From Sternotherus odoratus (taxonomy: Eukaryota > Chordata > Testudines > Kinosternidae), in assembly GCA_032164245.1 (NCBI GenBank), contig JAVMKO010000001.1:20683603-20747602 (forward strand): 64,000 bases of DNA. The letters run 5' to 3'. The notes under the pieces were generated by a model, which did not search any database, was not told the origin of the DNA, and saw only the letters and a program-made list of their open reading frames with translations. Shown here piece by piece: positions 14,536 to 27,160 of this stretch (within the stretch, counting starts at the first letter, position 1; every line of letters begins with the position of its first letter). Both the position numbers and the translations under genes were made by a program.

Positions 14536-14685
14536 GAGTATGTCTTCACTACAGCAGTAGGTCGATTTCCCTTAAGTCGATTTTCTAAAATAAACTTTAT
14601 AAAGTTGACTTAGTGCGTCCCCACAAAGCACAGCAGGTCGACAGTGTCTGTCCTTACAACTTTTGCAAGGGTCGACATAGCCAGC
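14536..14685 (+). mobile_element. MITE fragment (TCTTCACTAC family), truncated
   Basis: The segment begins GAGTATGTCTTCACTAC, the same terminus as the copy at 34063, and contains the GGTCGATTT/AAGTCGATTTT motifs of turtle palindromic MITEs. It is cut at 14686 by the CAGGGCCGGCGACAG terminus of a hAT-like element, so its right end is not visible. Confidence 0.6.
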
Positions 14686-14760
14686 CAGGGCCGGCGACAG
14701 GAATTTTGGGGCCCCGTACGCAGATCGTACGGGGACCAGGCTTGTGTGTAGTAGTATCTA
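14686..14760 (+). mobile_element. hAT-like element, left-end fragment
   Basis: This starts with CAGGGCCGGCGACAGGAATT, matching 5513 and 62930. It is followed by a hairpin whose arms CCCCGTACG (14712-14720) and CGTACGGGG (14726-14734) are exact complements. No right terminus is visible, so the end is a guess. Confidence 0.55.
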
Positions 14761-15620
14761 GGAATAAGTAGAGCTGCTGTATCCCTTCTTGTGCTTGTGA
14801 GCAAAGCCCAGGCACTCTCTCCCTCCTGCCCAACCCACACACACATAAATGTACATCACAGACACTGGGAAAATAATCTGTACCATAGATAAAGCTAGTT
14901 CAAGGTACTGCTTCTTCCCTCAACCCAGAGCGAGGGGAAACCTGAAGGCAGATTGGCCTCCCCTGCTTGTGGCAAAGCAACAGTCTAGCACTTTATTTGT
15001 ATGTTGTATAACTTTCCGTACCCTTCATCTTTTTAGATGTTGGATGTTTGGGGAAGGGCCTGGGTTTCTACAGTATACAGCTGTAGAGCTCCTTGCCTGC
15101 TACTGTGATGCAAATGATAGTGATAATTAGTTAATATCTATTTATCAAGGTTGGCTCCACTGTCCGTTACCCAGCCTGACAGCTCAAAACTCCATTTGAC
15201 TTCAAAAGCAGCAGGAGCAAACACAGGCATTTTAAATCTTGTGGCAACAGTTTGTCATCCCATAACTGTAATGAAAGCAAGAAGATTCTGCATCCTCCCA
15301 AAAAGAACACTTTCCAAATATCAATATTTATAGGCTTTTAAAAGAAACTATGAATCACAGCGGCTCTTCGCCCACTTCAATTAAGTTTTAAATAACAGCC
15401 AGAGTTGTACAAGTGACCAAGATTACAGATCTCAGAGGAGATCAAATGAAGTCCAGTAGGTTCAGATGTCTTAAAATCTAATTATGAGCCAAGATAATTA
15501 TTGCAGCAAAACATAAATAACTGGAGGTAGAGTGTTACAAACATGATTTTTGTCTACCTTTGCCCTTTATTAAATGCTGCACTGTGACAGCTCTTTAATC
15601 TCCAGCTTCCCATTATGCAG

Positions 15621-15795
15621 AGCTGAACAGTCCTGCTTCAGCACCAAGTTCAGAAAAACAGAGCCCCATGGCACAGCAACACAGCCCGATGGCTCAGCAG
15701 AGTCCAGTAGCACAGCAGAGCCCTGTAGCACACCATAGTCCCGTAGTACAACCGCCACCTCCGCAGCCTCTCCAGCTACAAGGACATGAAAACAG
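15621..15795 (+). CDS. MAGI2: MAGI2 exon: Ser/Pro/Gln-rich inter-PDZ linker
   Basis: The acceptor is CCATTATGCAG and the donor is CAG|GTAAGA. Two bases (AG) join the previous G to give Glu, 57 codons follow, and AG is left for the next exon. The product begins ELNSPASAPSSEKQ and then shows tandem degenerate SP-(M/V)-A-Q-Q units, ending PPPPQPLQLQGHEN. The SPMAQQ block is characteristic of MAGI2 rather than MAGI1 or MAGI3. The linker is expected to be disordered and is not a domain. Tandem-unit length differences between species are likely. Confidence 0.95.
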
Positions 15796-18700
15796 GTAAG
15801 AGCAGCTGCTCCACATTCTGTTTCCTTTAGGGACAGTGTGAGACCTGATCCAATCGAGCTTCTCTCTCTTTCTAACTACAATGACCTATCATGTTACCTG
15901 TTGCCAACATTCAAGAGGCAACATTTATAACACGTGAATTGTGTTTCAGATTCAACTGAAAAGTGTCATTCACCTACGTGTGTGAGACATGTCAGTTTAC
16001 ACAAGGATCAAAACTTTCCTGAAACAGGGAGCACGGTGTTAAAACTTCAGATTCTCAGAACTATTTACTGGTGTGATATTTTTTTGCCAGAGAACTAAAC
16101 ATATTCTAGTATCTCTTGCTCATAACGTCATTGCTAATAAACTTCATTTTTATGTTTCTGGCATTTACAAAACACATTTCTATCTAGTATGCTCTTGGTG
16201 AAAAGGCCTTCTTTGTAACCCTCACACTTACCTCCATGTCTTCTGCATAGTAAAGCACTGTTGTCAATACAATATTTTTCAGTTCAACAACAGAATTTAT
16301 CTACAGCAAACTGATTTTTCCCCAGCTGATTTCTCTAGTTTAGCTCTCAATACATGTATGATCTTTTGTGATTACGACGTAGCTTATCTATTAATGAAAT
16401 GATTCAGTGTATTACTTAGTGGGGTGGGAGGGAATCTAGAGTGTTGTGACCATCTACATTAAGAGCAGAATGTATTTGAAATAGATGTAGGTTGTGGAAT
16501 AATACAATAGTTCTTACATTATGTGATTTTCCGTCAACATTGTTTTGTCATTAGATTAATTTTTGGCTTGTCAAATAAAACTGATTATACTGTCAGACTT
16601 TATGCTAAACTTGACCGAGTAATGTACCACAGCCAGACCATGACCCATAAACAATAAATGCTAGTGCCAGAGTTTCTGCATTTTATTGTAGATCAGGTGC
16701 TATGCCCTGTAAGTCACTTGTGCTTAATACACAAATCATATTTACTGGGGCTGTCAAACAATTAAAAAATAATCACAATTAATCACAAGATTTTAAAAAA
16801 ATTGATTAATGACCATTTTAATTGCACTGTTAAACAATAATAGAATACCATTTTAAAGATTTTTAGATATTTTCTACATGTTGAAATATATTGAATTCAG
16901 TTACAGCACAGAATACAAAGTGTACAGTGCTCACTTTATAGTATTATTTTTATTACAAATATAAATAGTATTTTTAAATTCAGTTCATACCAATACTGTA
17001 GTGCAATCTTTTTTTTTTGTGAAAGTACAATTTACAGATGTAGATTTCTTTTTAAACATAACTGCACTGAAAAATAAAGCAATGTAAAGCGTTAGAGCCT
17101 GCAAGTGCACTCAGTACTACTTCCATGCTGATGATAGACGCTGGAATCATGTCCTCTGGAATGATGGTCAAACTACGAAAGGGCATACGAATCTCTGGCA
17201 TATCTGGCATGTAAATACCTTGCAATGGCAGCTACAAAAGTGCCATGTGAACACCTGTTCTCACTTTCAGGTGACATTGTAAATAAGAAATGGGCAGCAT
17301 TATCTCCCGTAAATATAAACAAACTTGTTTGTCTTAACAATTGGCTGAACATGAAGTAGGACTGAGTGGACATGTATGTAGTTTTACATTGTTTTGTTTA
17401 TGAGTGCAGTTATGTAACCAAAAAATCTACATTTGTATGTTGCACTTTCCCTGAAGAGATTGTACTGTAGTTCTTGTATGAGGTGAATTGAAAAATACTA
17501 TTTCTTTTATTTATCTTTTTTACAGTGCAAATATTTGTAATAAAAAATAATAATATAAAGTAAGCCCTGTACACTTTGTATTCTGTGTTGTAATTGAAAT
17601 CAATATATTTGAAAATGTAGAAAAACAGTCAAAATGTTTAAAATAAATTTAAATTGGTATTCTGTTATTGTTTAGTAGTGACTAAAACTACAATTAATCA
17701 TGATTAATTTTTTAATCTAGTCAGTTTGTTTTGAATTAATCGCCTGAGTTAACTGTGATTGACAGCCCTAATATTTACTTATCCAAAATGCCTTTCCCCT
17801 CCATTTCTACCAGTGTCACCAATACAGATATTTCTTGGGAGTGATGGGCAGGTTTTAAATTCCGGTCCCCAGACATCTCCTGCACTGCAGGGACAGTGGG
17901 TCTTGCTCAGCCAGGCAGTCTTTCCTCTCTCTTATGCACGCAGTGCATGAGACAGTGCTGCCAAGAGTTGAGTTCTCAGCAGACTCCCCTGTGCTCCATC
18001 ACACAGGAACAGACACCCCATGTGATAGATTGCAAGGCCCTCTGTGAATTTTGGCCCTGATACCCCTACATTCAGTGACATGTCAACCATGCAGCCGGAG
18101 TGGCGCTCCAGACCATATTGTTTGAGCGACCTGCCACAGTGTTTTAATACAGGAGCACTGTTTAAAAGGGGTCAGGCCATGCCCTCATCCCAGCTTCATG
18201 GCCTATAGTACTTTGAGCAAGTGCAAAAACCTGGAGTAAGCAGCGATGATTGCACCCCTCCCCCCAGTCGTGCACTGACTTATGCAGTTTTTCAAGTTAC
18301 TTTTCCTTAAATTTCATTAGACAGTTGCCTGACAGTGCCAGCTCCAGAAAGATGCATGCTTCTGCTAAAGTAATAACTGTAGAACCCAAGCCTAAAAATG
18401 CTTTTCAAGCCCCATCAGAAGTCCCACTGGCCAGCATAATATTCAGCAATAAATGTTTGCAGGACTGGAACCTTACTTTGTGACATATAAACTATATTGA
18501 TTTTTTTAAGTTCTTAAAGGATGATCTGTCCACTATATTACCAAATGTCCAGTAAGGTATGTGCATTAACACACCTATTTACATAGTCAACAAGAAATAT
18601 TATGGTTTTAACTTGTGTGTAGCATAGCATCATCCTCTGGGATATTGATATGCCAGTATCTTGTGAACGTGTGTTAAGTTGTCCAGTGTTTTAGAAATAA

Positions 18701-20179
18701 TTCTTTCATTATTAGCTGATGTTGGGTAGTATTTTACCCATTTTTAATATGCTACAATTTGTTGATATAGTCATTCACCAGAAAAAAGTTGTTCTGAATC
18801 AGTCAGTCAAAATCCTGTCATATTTAATATTTTTAAATTACAAACAATAAATTTACTTTTCTTATTAAACAGACTCACTATTATAATAAGCCTAGATTCT
18901 CTATGTTCTTGCTACATGGAATCACTGTATTAAAAAAGTAAAGAAGATAAACAGCTTTGATATAAAAAAGCAGATCCCATTGTGAATACTTTGTACAAGT
19001 TTTAATACAGTAGTATACCTGTCGGGTCTGTCTTTGCAATCTCTATGAAAATAATTCAAGTTTCAAATGTTTTCCCTCTTATCTCTCTTTGGTTGAAAAT
19101 ATAGCTAGGAATGGCTAGTTTACAGAAATGTATACTGTAGCAATAAAGTCTATATGTTGTAGCCTGAGACAAAGCCATCTAACACATTATGCAAGTTATT
19201 TCCAGGGAGAAATGAACAAAGACAGAAAACAGTGCTCAGATGTTGACTGCATTCATTTGCATAACTAAGCATTTTTCTTGAAAACCCAGTACAGATTCCC
19301 TTTTCATTGTGTGAGTGTTATTACTAGGTATGCTGAAGTTTTATTAGAGCAGAGCCTGAAATACACATCAGACAAAAAAGATTGTTATCATATTCTTTCA
19401 ACTAGTTAGCACTTAAAACAATATTTATATACTATTAAATCCTTATTAACCAAATTCTGTTTCCTTTATTCATAAATGTGTATTTAAATGCTACAATGGC
19501 TTACTAGGAATTGCTACCATAAGATCTTGCACTGAATCAGAATACTTAGTGTACACTATATTAATGGATGCTATATCAACTATTTCTTTCTGTTAGCCAG
19601 ATAATGGCTGGTACAAAGAAAATGTCCATTTCTGAATTTGAGAGCTCAAAAAAAAAAAGCTTTTACATTAGTAAAATATAGAGGCTATAAACCTTTGAAT
19701 CTCTTCAATATTTTAAATCTTTATTTAGTCTACTGCACTCTGAAATCTGGAAAAGCAATAAACATATTCAGTCTTTTGCTTTGTATTATATTTCCTTGTG
19801 TGAAATTTGGACTTTGGGTTACACAAAGTACATCGGAATCAGGACCCCTGGAGTCTGTTCCTGTCACTGCCATTTAGGGCCCAGTCCTGATCCCACTGAG
19901 ATTTTTGGGGAAATTATCTTGTACTGCCTTGGACAACTCACTTAGGGCCAAATTTTCAAAACTAATCTCTAATTTAAGATACCTCAATTTTTGCCTTGGA
20001 AAGCTCATCTCAAAGGCACCATCTACCTGACAGTGAAGCCCAGTTTGACACAATTTTATAGCTGTTCAGTTGCTTTTTATCTCTCGGTATTGCATGTAAT
20101 GCCTTTCTGCACATTATTTTAGCATTGTGCAGCGTTCTGAAATTTCAAAGAACTAAAATAATCATTCTAATTTACTCAG
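15796..20179 (+). other. MAGI2: MAGI2 intron
   Basis: A phase-2 intron running from GTAAGA to the acceptor TTTACTCAG. Apart from the 1-kb hAT-like fold-back element at 16746-17770, it is ordinary AT-rich sequence. A possible broken MIR-like SINE lies around 19800-19960 (CTTGGACAACTCACTTAG) but is too decayed to call firmly. Confidence 0.9.
16746..17770. mobile_element. Non-autonomous hAT-like fold-back element with 8-bp TSD
   Basis: The termini are TGGGGCTGTCAA on the left and TTGACAGCCCTA on the right, inverted copies of one another. The 8-mer ATATTTAC occurs exactly at 16738-16745 and 17771-17778, a hAT-sized target-site duplication. The two halves are long imperfect inverted repeats, for example ACAAAGTGTACAGTGCTCAC on the left against CCCTGTACACTTTGTATTCTG on the right. 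No intact transposase frame is present. A short minus-strand open frame at 17173-17373 is internal sequence of unknown meaning. Confidence 0.85.
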
Positions 20180-20420
20180 TTATAGGTCAGAAGTAAAAGC
20201 AAGGCAGGATGTGAAACCCGACATCCGACAACCTCCATTTACTGACTACAGGCAGCCTTCAGCGGACTATAGACAGCCTCCATTAGACTACAGGCATCCT
20301 CCAGTAGTGGATTACCAGCAGCCACCACCTCTGGACTACAGGCAGCCACCTTTAATAGATTACAGACAACATTCTCCTGACACCAGGCAGTATCCTCTGT
20401 CAGATTACAGGCAGCCTCAG
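20180..20420 (+). CDS. MAGI2: MAGI2 exon: DYRQPP tandem-repeat region
   Basis: The acceptor is TTTACTCAG and the donor is CAG|GTACAA. One base (T) completes Ser, then 80 codons end in phase 0. The product starts YRSEVKARQDVKPDIRQPP and contains about nine units of the form (x)DYRQPP(x), ending DYRQPQ. The Tyr-Arg-Gln-Pro-Pro array lies between the last two PDZs in MAGI2. Units differ by substitution (DYQQPP, DTRQYP, DYRHPP), so this is an old protein-level tandem repeat. It supplies proline-rich, tyrosine-bearing sites that could bind SH3 or WW partners, though I infer that rather than see it. Confidence 0.95.
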
Positions 20421-21714
<1,294 letters not shown>

Positions 21715-22009
21715 TGAAGCAGAAGCAGTTATATTTTGTGACAAGATCAGATTAAAAACCTATAGTACTTGTCCAGAGAAGGACAAACAATTTTAGATTG
21801 TTAAATGGCCTAACAAGAGCTGAAGAAATTACATTAAATAGGCAGTAGGTCTAAGTAATTTGTGGATTGGATATGTCATTTTTTATTGCTTTGTTCTGCA
21901 TTTTTCTCGATATTCTTTCATTCATATCTAGAGATCTTAGAAACTCCAAACAATGAAGAGTTTGTTGTTTTCTTAATAAAAGTAATAGCAGAGGAATTAT
22001 TTCTGTAGT

Positions 22010-22100
22010 CGAAATACAAAGACAAGGTGATCTAGTGTATTGGACAATGGATTGGGTATCCAAAAACCTGGGTTTTAATCCTGGCTCTTCCACTGTGTGC
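22010..22100 (+). repeat. MIR-like SINE, 5' part (interrupted)
   Basis: GGTGATCTAGTGTATTGGACAATGG followed by CCTGGGTTTTAATCCTGGCTCTTCCACTGTGTGC is the tRNA-like head and start of the body of a MIR-type SINE. The next expected bases (ACTTATGACCTTGAGG) occur only at 23237, after a 1.1-kb insertion. Confidence 0.75.
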
Positions 22101-23228
22101 TCATAGGCATGTGCAGCACATTTCATTAGGGTGTGTACCCAGGGAATTTTTTTTTTAAAGGCGAACATTTATTGAATACTCAGTCATAAAGGACATTATT
22201 TTTATTCATCAAACAAACTAAAGGAACTAAAACTTAACTAAACTTAACAACTAAACTTTACTTTAAAACTACAAACTTAAAAAATGAGACACAATATACC
22301 AATTTTTTGCTGTAGTGATAACCAGGTGTATACAAAGATAGTCAATTTTCATGATCTGTATCTTTAACCAGATAATGTGCTAACCCAAACTGACCAAAAC
22401 AGATTAAGGTTTCTTCAGGGGGTTCAGGACAGAGGTCTGGGGTGCAGGAGGGGCACAGTGTGCAACAGGGGGCTCATGGCAATGGGCTGGAGCACAGGGT
22501 GTGGCAGGAGGCTCAGGGCAGGGGGTTGGGGTGCAGAAGGGTTGTGGGGTTTGGCAGGAAGCTGGGGTGCAGGGGAATTTGGGGTGCGGTGGGGGCTCAG
22601 GGCAGGGAGTTGGGAGAGCAGGAGGGGCACAGGATGCAGCAGGGGCTGGGGTGCAGGAGGGATGTGGGGTGCAGCAGGCAGCTGGAGTGTACAAGGGGGC
22701 AGGAGGGATTCAGGGTATGGGCTCTGGCCTGGCGCCACTTACCTGGAGCGACTCTGGGCTGGCAGCAGGGCCAGCCTGCCCTGGCCTTGGCCCCGGCCCC
22801 ACATCTCTCCTCTCCAGGAAGCAGCCAGCACCCCGGCCCCACACCACACCTCTCCAGGAAGCAGCCAGCACCCCGGCCCTGGAGGAGGTCCTAGAGGAGG
22901 GGGAGCAGAGGTCTCCGTATGTCTGTGGTTCCCTCCCCCAAAGTGCCTATTGACCATGGCTCCCCATTCCCAGCCAATGGGAGCTTTGGGGATTATCCAC
23001 AGACAAGAGCAGCACGCAGAGCTCTCTGCTCCCCTTCCCGCAGGGGTCTCAGAGACGTGCTGCCAGCCGCTTCCTGGAGCAGACTGGGGCTGCAGCACCA
23101 CGGCAGTGGCAAATCCGTCAGCCAGATCCAGAGCCCTTATGAGCCAGATCTGACCCGCGGGCCATAGTTTTCCCACCCCTGCATTAGGGTGTGCCTGGGC
23201 ACACCTGGCACACCCCGTATGCACCCCT
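22101..23228. mobile_element. hAT-like composite element inserted in a SINE
   Basis: The 8-mer CTGTGTGC lies directly on both sides (22093-22100 and 23229-23236), and removing 1128 bases restores a continuous MIR-like SINE. The right part (about 22380-23183) is GC-rich and ends GCGGGCCATAGTTTTCCCACCCCTG, the inverted terminus of another turtle hAT-type repeat. CATTAGGG occurs at 22124 and again at 23184, which may mark that second insertion. Open frames across the G-rich part have no domain features. The terminal inverted repeats of the outer element are weak. Confidence 0.65.
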
Positions 23229-23236
23229 CTGTGTGC

Positions 23237-23440
23237 ACTTATGACCTTGAGGAAATCACTTCACTTTTGTCCGACCCTGAATTATTTTGTCCAGTTAAAT
23301 TCGAATATCTTTTTGTCAGGGAATAACTTTCACTATTTGTTTGTATAGCACCTACTACAATGAAGCTCCAATCTCAGTTTTTAAGTGTTGTTATAATATG
23401 AATAATAATAAATATGAATATTTAATAAATAATATGAATA
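23237..23440 (+). repeat. MIR-like SINE, 3' part
   Basis: ACTTATGACCTTGAGGAAATCACTTCAC continues the body of the SINE begun at 22010. The tail TTGTATAGCACCTACTACAATG plus an AATAATAATAA stretch matches the 3' end of turtle MIR-like copies. Confidence 0.7.
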
Positions 23441-23520
23441 ACAATAAAAACCACATCAGTGCACCAAGTATGACAAAATTGGAAAGTTAATTTAGGAAAT
23501 TTCACATTATTTTAAAAAAT

Positions 23521-23706
23521 GTAAAGAAAGCCAGGAATACGTGTAGCACCATAGAGACTAATTAGTTTATTTCAGCATAAGCTTTTGTGGGCTATAGCTC
23601 ACTTCATCGGATGCATCCGATGAAGTGAGCTATAGCCCACGAAAGCTTATGCTGAAATAAACTAGTTAGTCTCTAAGGTGCTACAAGTATTCCTGGCTTT
23701 CTTTAC
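23521..23706. repeat. 186-bp near-perfect palindrome (inverted repeat-element tail)
   Basis: The segment from GTAAAGAAAGCCAGG to CCTGGCTTTCTTTAC is a nearly perfect inverted repeat centred on GGATGCATCC, between 23613 and 23614. It has about 93-bp arms, no spacer and only a few mismatches. The arm sequence (ACTTCATCGGATGCAT, AGCATAAGCTTTTGTGGGC) is a common turtle interspersed tail, also present once at 53085-53175. The right arm continues into ACAGACCAACACAGCTGCTATTCT. I think it belongs to a Penelope-like family, but this is not proven. Confidence 0.85.
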
Positions 23707-24979
23707 AGATACAGACCAACACAGCTGCTATTCTTGAACCTTTAAAAGATGTATTATATATAAGAAAATTAAGTGGGTCAAGATATGTGCTTTAGGTCTG
23801 TCCAGCTGTTGTACTGAAGATTTTATCTGAAGAGTAGGTATAAACTCATCTACACTTGCACATTAATACATAACAATTCATTGAGTGCACAAAAAAATGT
23901 GGGCAAAGGCAACCATGACAGTACAATTAGACCAAGAATCAGCACACAAACTTTTCCTTAAAATAGATAACAAATGCCGCCTTGTTGCACCAATATTTAA
24001 TCATAAAGATGGGAAATGGAAAAATAGTGCTATATTAGAAAGAGAATGGCTTGTTGTAATGCTGCAGTTCTGAATGAAATACTGTTCTCACTTGCATCCC
24101 ATACAACCACAGTAAGTCTAACTTTCTGTCTTTAAAGAGTATTGGGGGCTGACCATGCTAATACAAAATTCAAGGTGAAAAATTTCATCACACAAGTCAG
24201 GATTTTCAGACATTTTGTTATGGTCCATGTGTTGTTGTGAGCTAGCACACTTTGCACATACAGTCTGTAAGACTCAGTTTGGTCCTGGAGTATGCATAGG
24301 CCACAAAGCCTGTGGCATTGTGAGCTTGCTTGAAGAGGAACTAGGGAAACACAGGGCACCCAACACCTCCCCTTCCACTATGAACCTAGAGCCAGCCAGC
24401 ACTGCCCAATAAATGGGAACCACTGCCTAACTATATAGAAGGTATGTAAAGTAGGAGTGAGTTAACATTGGCTTTAGAATCTTAGATTTTAATTTACTTG
24501 TGTTTTCACTTGTTCTTTTATTGCTGTATTATCATAGTTTATTGTACATAATAAAAAGTCATAACCGGGATATATGATATTAGCCAGGGTGCAACTAAGA
24601 GTGAGGAAAGCAATAGAGCTCTTCCTTTACAGTAAACTCTGGTAGTCATATAGTTTAGGGCACATGATCGAGATTAGCGCACATGATCGAGATTACAGAA
24701 CCATGAAGGATGGTGCCTTTAGAGAAGTATCAGTGTGGGTAATTTCCTGTATTTAGCCAAAGATCTGACCAGTAAAATTATATGCACCATTTAAATAGAA
24801 TAAACAAGAGTATAAAATAGACCTTGTAGTCACTGAGTGAATACTGTACTACTATATCCATTTTAAACAAGTAAGGACACTAAGCCAGTTCATGGCTCTT
24901 TTCAGTCTCATTGGGAAATATTTTATAATATTCCATGAAAAATACTAATTTCTTTTCTAAAATAAATTTTAAAAGTTGT

Positions 24980-26082
24980 TGTAAGAGGGGGGTACCCCCA
25001 GCCCTTATGCTCTTGAGTACAAAGGCTGGGCCTCTTCTATGCCAGACCAACAAGTCCTCCACCCCAAGACACCCCCACCTGGCCAGTTGGGGTTCTTGGG
25101 GTCACCAATTGCTGCCACCAATCGGGTATACTTCCAAAACCTTGGAGGGGCCCCCGATCTTCCCCTAACCCTGACTTTGTACCCCCTCCCTGGGTTTTAA
25201 AGTCAGAAACCGGAAGACTGCTTCCCTTCACGCTGACCAGCTGAAGGCAGACTTCCCTTAACCATGTCTCTCTCAACCTGAGAGCCAGACCCTAACCTTG
25301 TACCCCCTCCTGGGATTCAAAGTTAGATACCTGGAGGCTGCTTTCTGTCCTTCACACTCCCCGGCTGAAGGCAGACTTCCCCCACCCCTGTCTCTCTGTA
25401 CCTGAGAGGCAGACACCTGAAAACTACTTCCTCCCTCCCCCGTCTAACCTGACGGTAAGGAGAGAGAGTCTTCACACTCCAGCTAGGCCCCTAGCTGCCC
25501 TGGTTCTTATTCCCTTCCCCCTTCCCAGACTGGAAGCAGAGAAAAACCCTAAGGGAAATAAACCAGACGGTTTATTAACTAGAAAATTTAATAAAGAAAA
25601 AGGTTAAAGCAGAAATACAGACACTTTACATTTGGGGTTTCCCACTTTGGTCTGAAAAGGAAACAACACCCCAAAAGGCAGGGCTTATTAGAAGAATCAA
25701 ATTTACTTACATCAGCTAAGTAGAAGTATCAGAAAAAGGTAGAGCCATCTTTATAGCCAAAGATGGTCTAGAACCCTTGCCAGCTACCTTGGCAAGCCTC
25801 CTGCCTCATGTGCAGCAAAGATGGATCTCTCCTGGCCCTGGCCTCCTCCCTGGAGACCAGCCAAGCTGGAGCTCTCTGGCCCTGGCCTCCTCCCTGGAAG
25901 CCAGCCAAGATGGAACTGACTGTTTTGCTCCTCCCTTCTTCATGGGCTCGAGGCTCCTCCCTCCCCCATGGCAGGGAAACTCATACGTTACCCGTCTCAG
26001 ATAACAAACCCCACCCAGGCAAGGCACACTGTGTTAGATAACATAGCCCCACCCAGGCAAGGCACCCTTCACACTTATAACA
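24980..26082. mobile_element. Solo-LTR-like element, TG...CA ends with 5-bp TSD
   Basis: The element begins TGTAAGAGGGG and ends CACTTATAACA, and is flanked on both sides by GTTGT (24975-24979 and 26083-26087). A 5-bp duplication with TG/CA termini is the signature of LTR retroelement integration. Its 1.1 kb contains AATAAA-type signals near 25556 and 25590 on the + strand, an internal diverged duplication of about 125 bp (around 25180-25280 and 25290-25410), and a 47-bp direct repeat near the right end (GCCCCACCCAGGCAAGGCAC). No gag, pol or env is present. Confidence 0.65.
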
Positions 26083-26436
26083 GTTGTCTAATTTATATAG
26101 CTGTTATACAAAGCCAACTGTCACAGTTAGTGTGGGAAGGCCATACCTTTAAACCCCTTTTTGCCCTTTGAAAGTGCACTCCTTTGGGGACTTCTCTGGG
26201 TGGAACCATGCTAGACCAGATCTCAGGGCTGCATTCTACCACCACTACCCTTTGCTTACCAACCATGTTAACCCAACAGTCTGTGAACTTTTCACTTCTG
26301 GGGGACCAGTGACCAGCTGATTAAAGTGACTCAAAAACAAAGTAACATGTATTCGTCAAAACAAAGTAACATGTATTTGCCAAAAGGAACATAGGCATCT
26401 AGGAAAATGGGTTTAAAAAACAAAGAGACCTATAGA

Positions 26437-26612
26437 GAGGCAAGGGGGGGTGAGGTAATGTCTTTTATTGGACTAACTTCTATTGTTGAGAGAAACAAGC
26501 CTTTGGGTTTACACAGAGCTCTTCCTCAGGAAGCTCAAAAGCTTGTCTCTCTCACCAGCAGAAGTTGGTCCATTAAAAGATATTACCGAGATCAACACAG
26601 CTACAACACTGC
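26437..26612. mobile_element. Inverted pair of Penelope-like 3' tails
   Basis: The right half CTCAAAAGCTTGTCTCTCTCACCAGCAGAAGTTGGTCCATTAAAAG matches the 3' tail of the Penelope-like element at 50960-51070. The left half (GTAATGTCTTTTATTGGACTAACTTCT) is the same tail reversed. The result is a fold-back of about 55-bp arms. Confidence 0.6.
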
Positions 26613-26619
26613 AGACTAT

Positions 26620-26891
26620 GGGCTGGTCTTCACTGGGGGGAGGAGGGAATGTGAGTCACATAGCTGAAGTTGGTGTATCTTCAGCCGACTTACCTGCCGT
26701 CCTCATGATGGCGGCAGTCGACGGCGCGCTCCCCCCATCGACTCCAGCTTGCGTCTGTCGGCAAGCTAGAGTTCCGGAGTCGACGGGGGCACCACGGGTG
26801 ATCAATTTCTCGCGTCTTCATGAGACGCGAGAAATCGATCGCTAACAGATCGATCGCTACCCGCCGATCCGGCGGGTAGTGAATCAAGCCC
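26620..26891. mobile_element. Palindromic MITE (TCTTCACTAC / GACGCGATAAATCGAT family)
   Basis: It begins GGGCTGGTCTTCACT and carries the internal hairpin TCTCGCGTCTTCATGAGACGCGAGA and the block CAGCCGACTTACCTGCCGTCCTCA shared with copies at 34063 and 55339. It ends GTGAATCAAGCCC. The left flank is TAT; no matching right duplication is visible, so the right end may be altered. Confidence 0.7.
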
Positions 26892-27047
26892 AAAGACTCC
26901 TGTACACATATATCTTTACCTAAGCTTAACCCCTCTATTCAGAGCTCAGCTAAGGACAATTTATTCCCATCTCTGGGTTGCAGGTGTCAGCCTCCTTACT
27001 GCAGGACCTGTGTTTCTCTGTCTGCCACAGATTTGTCTCTAGCTTAG

Positions 27048-27160
27048 GCTGAGCAAGTGTCAAAAATCAGGATAGGAGGGGGAGGGTTATAGGTGCCTAT
27101 GTGAGAGAAGGACACAAAAATCGAGACAGTCCCTATAAAATCAGAACATCTGGTCACCCT
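27048..27160 (-). mobile_element. MITE (GGGTGACCAGA family), reverse copy
   Basis: ATCGAGACAGTCCCTATAAAATC plus ACATCTGGTCACCCT is the reverse complement of the copies at 54679-54795 and 60855-60975. The left terminus is decayed. Confidence 0.65.

Noticed and set aside
17173..17373. Minus-strand 66-codon frame as a transposase remnant
   Set aside because: It lies in the hAT-like fold-back element, but I could not identify any catalytic or zinc-finger motif, so no product is claimed.
22377..23224. Open frames of 150-258 codons on both strands
   Set aside because: They lie within G-rich hAT-like repeat sequence inserted in a SINE, and the frames are compositional.
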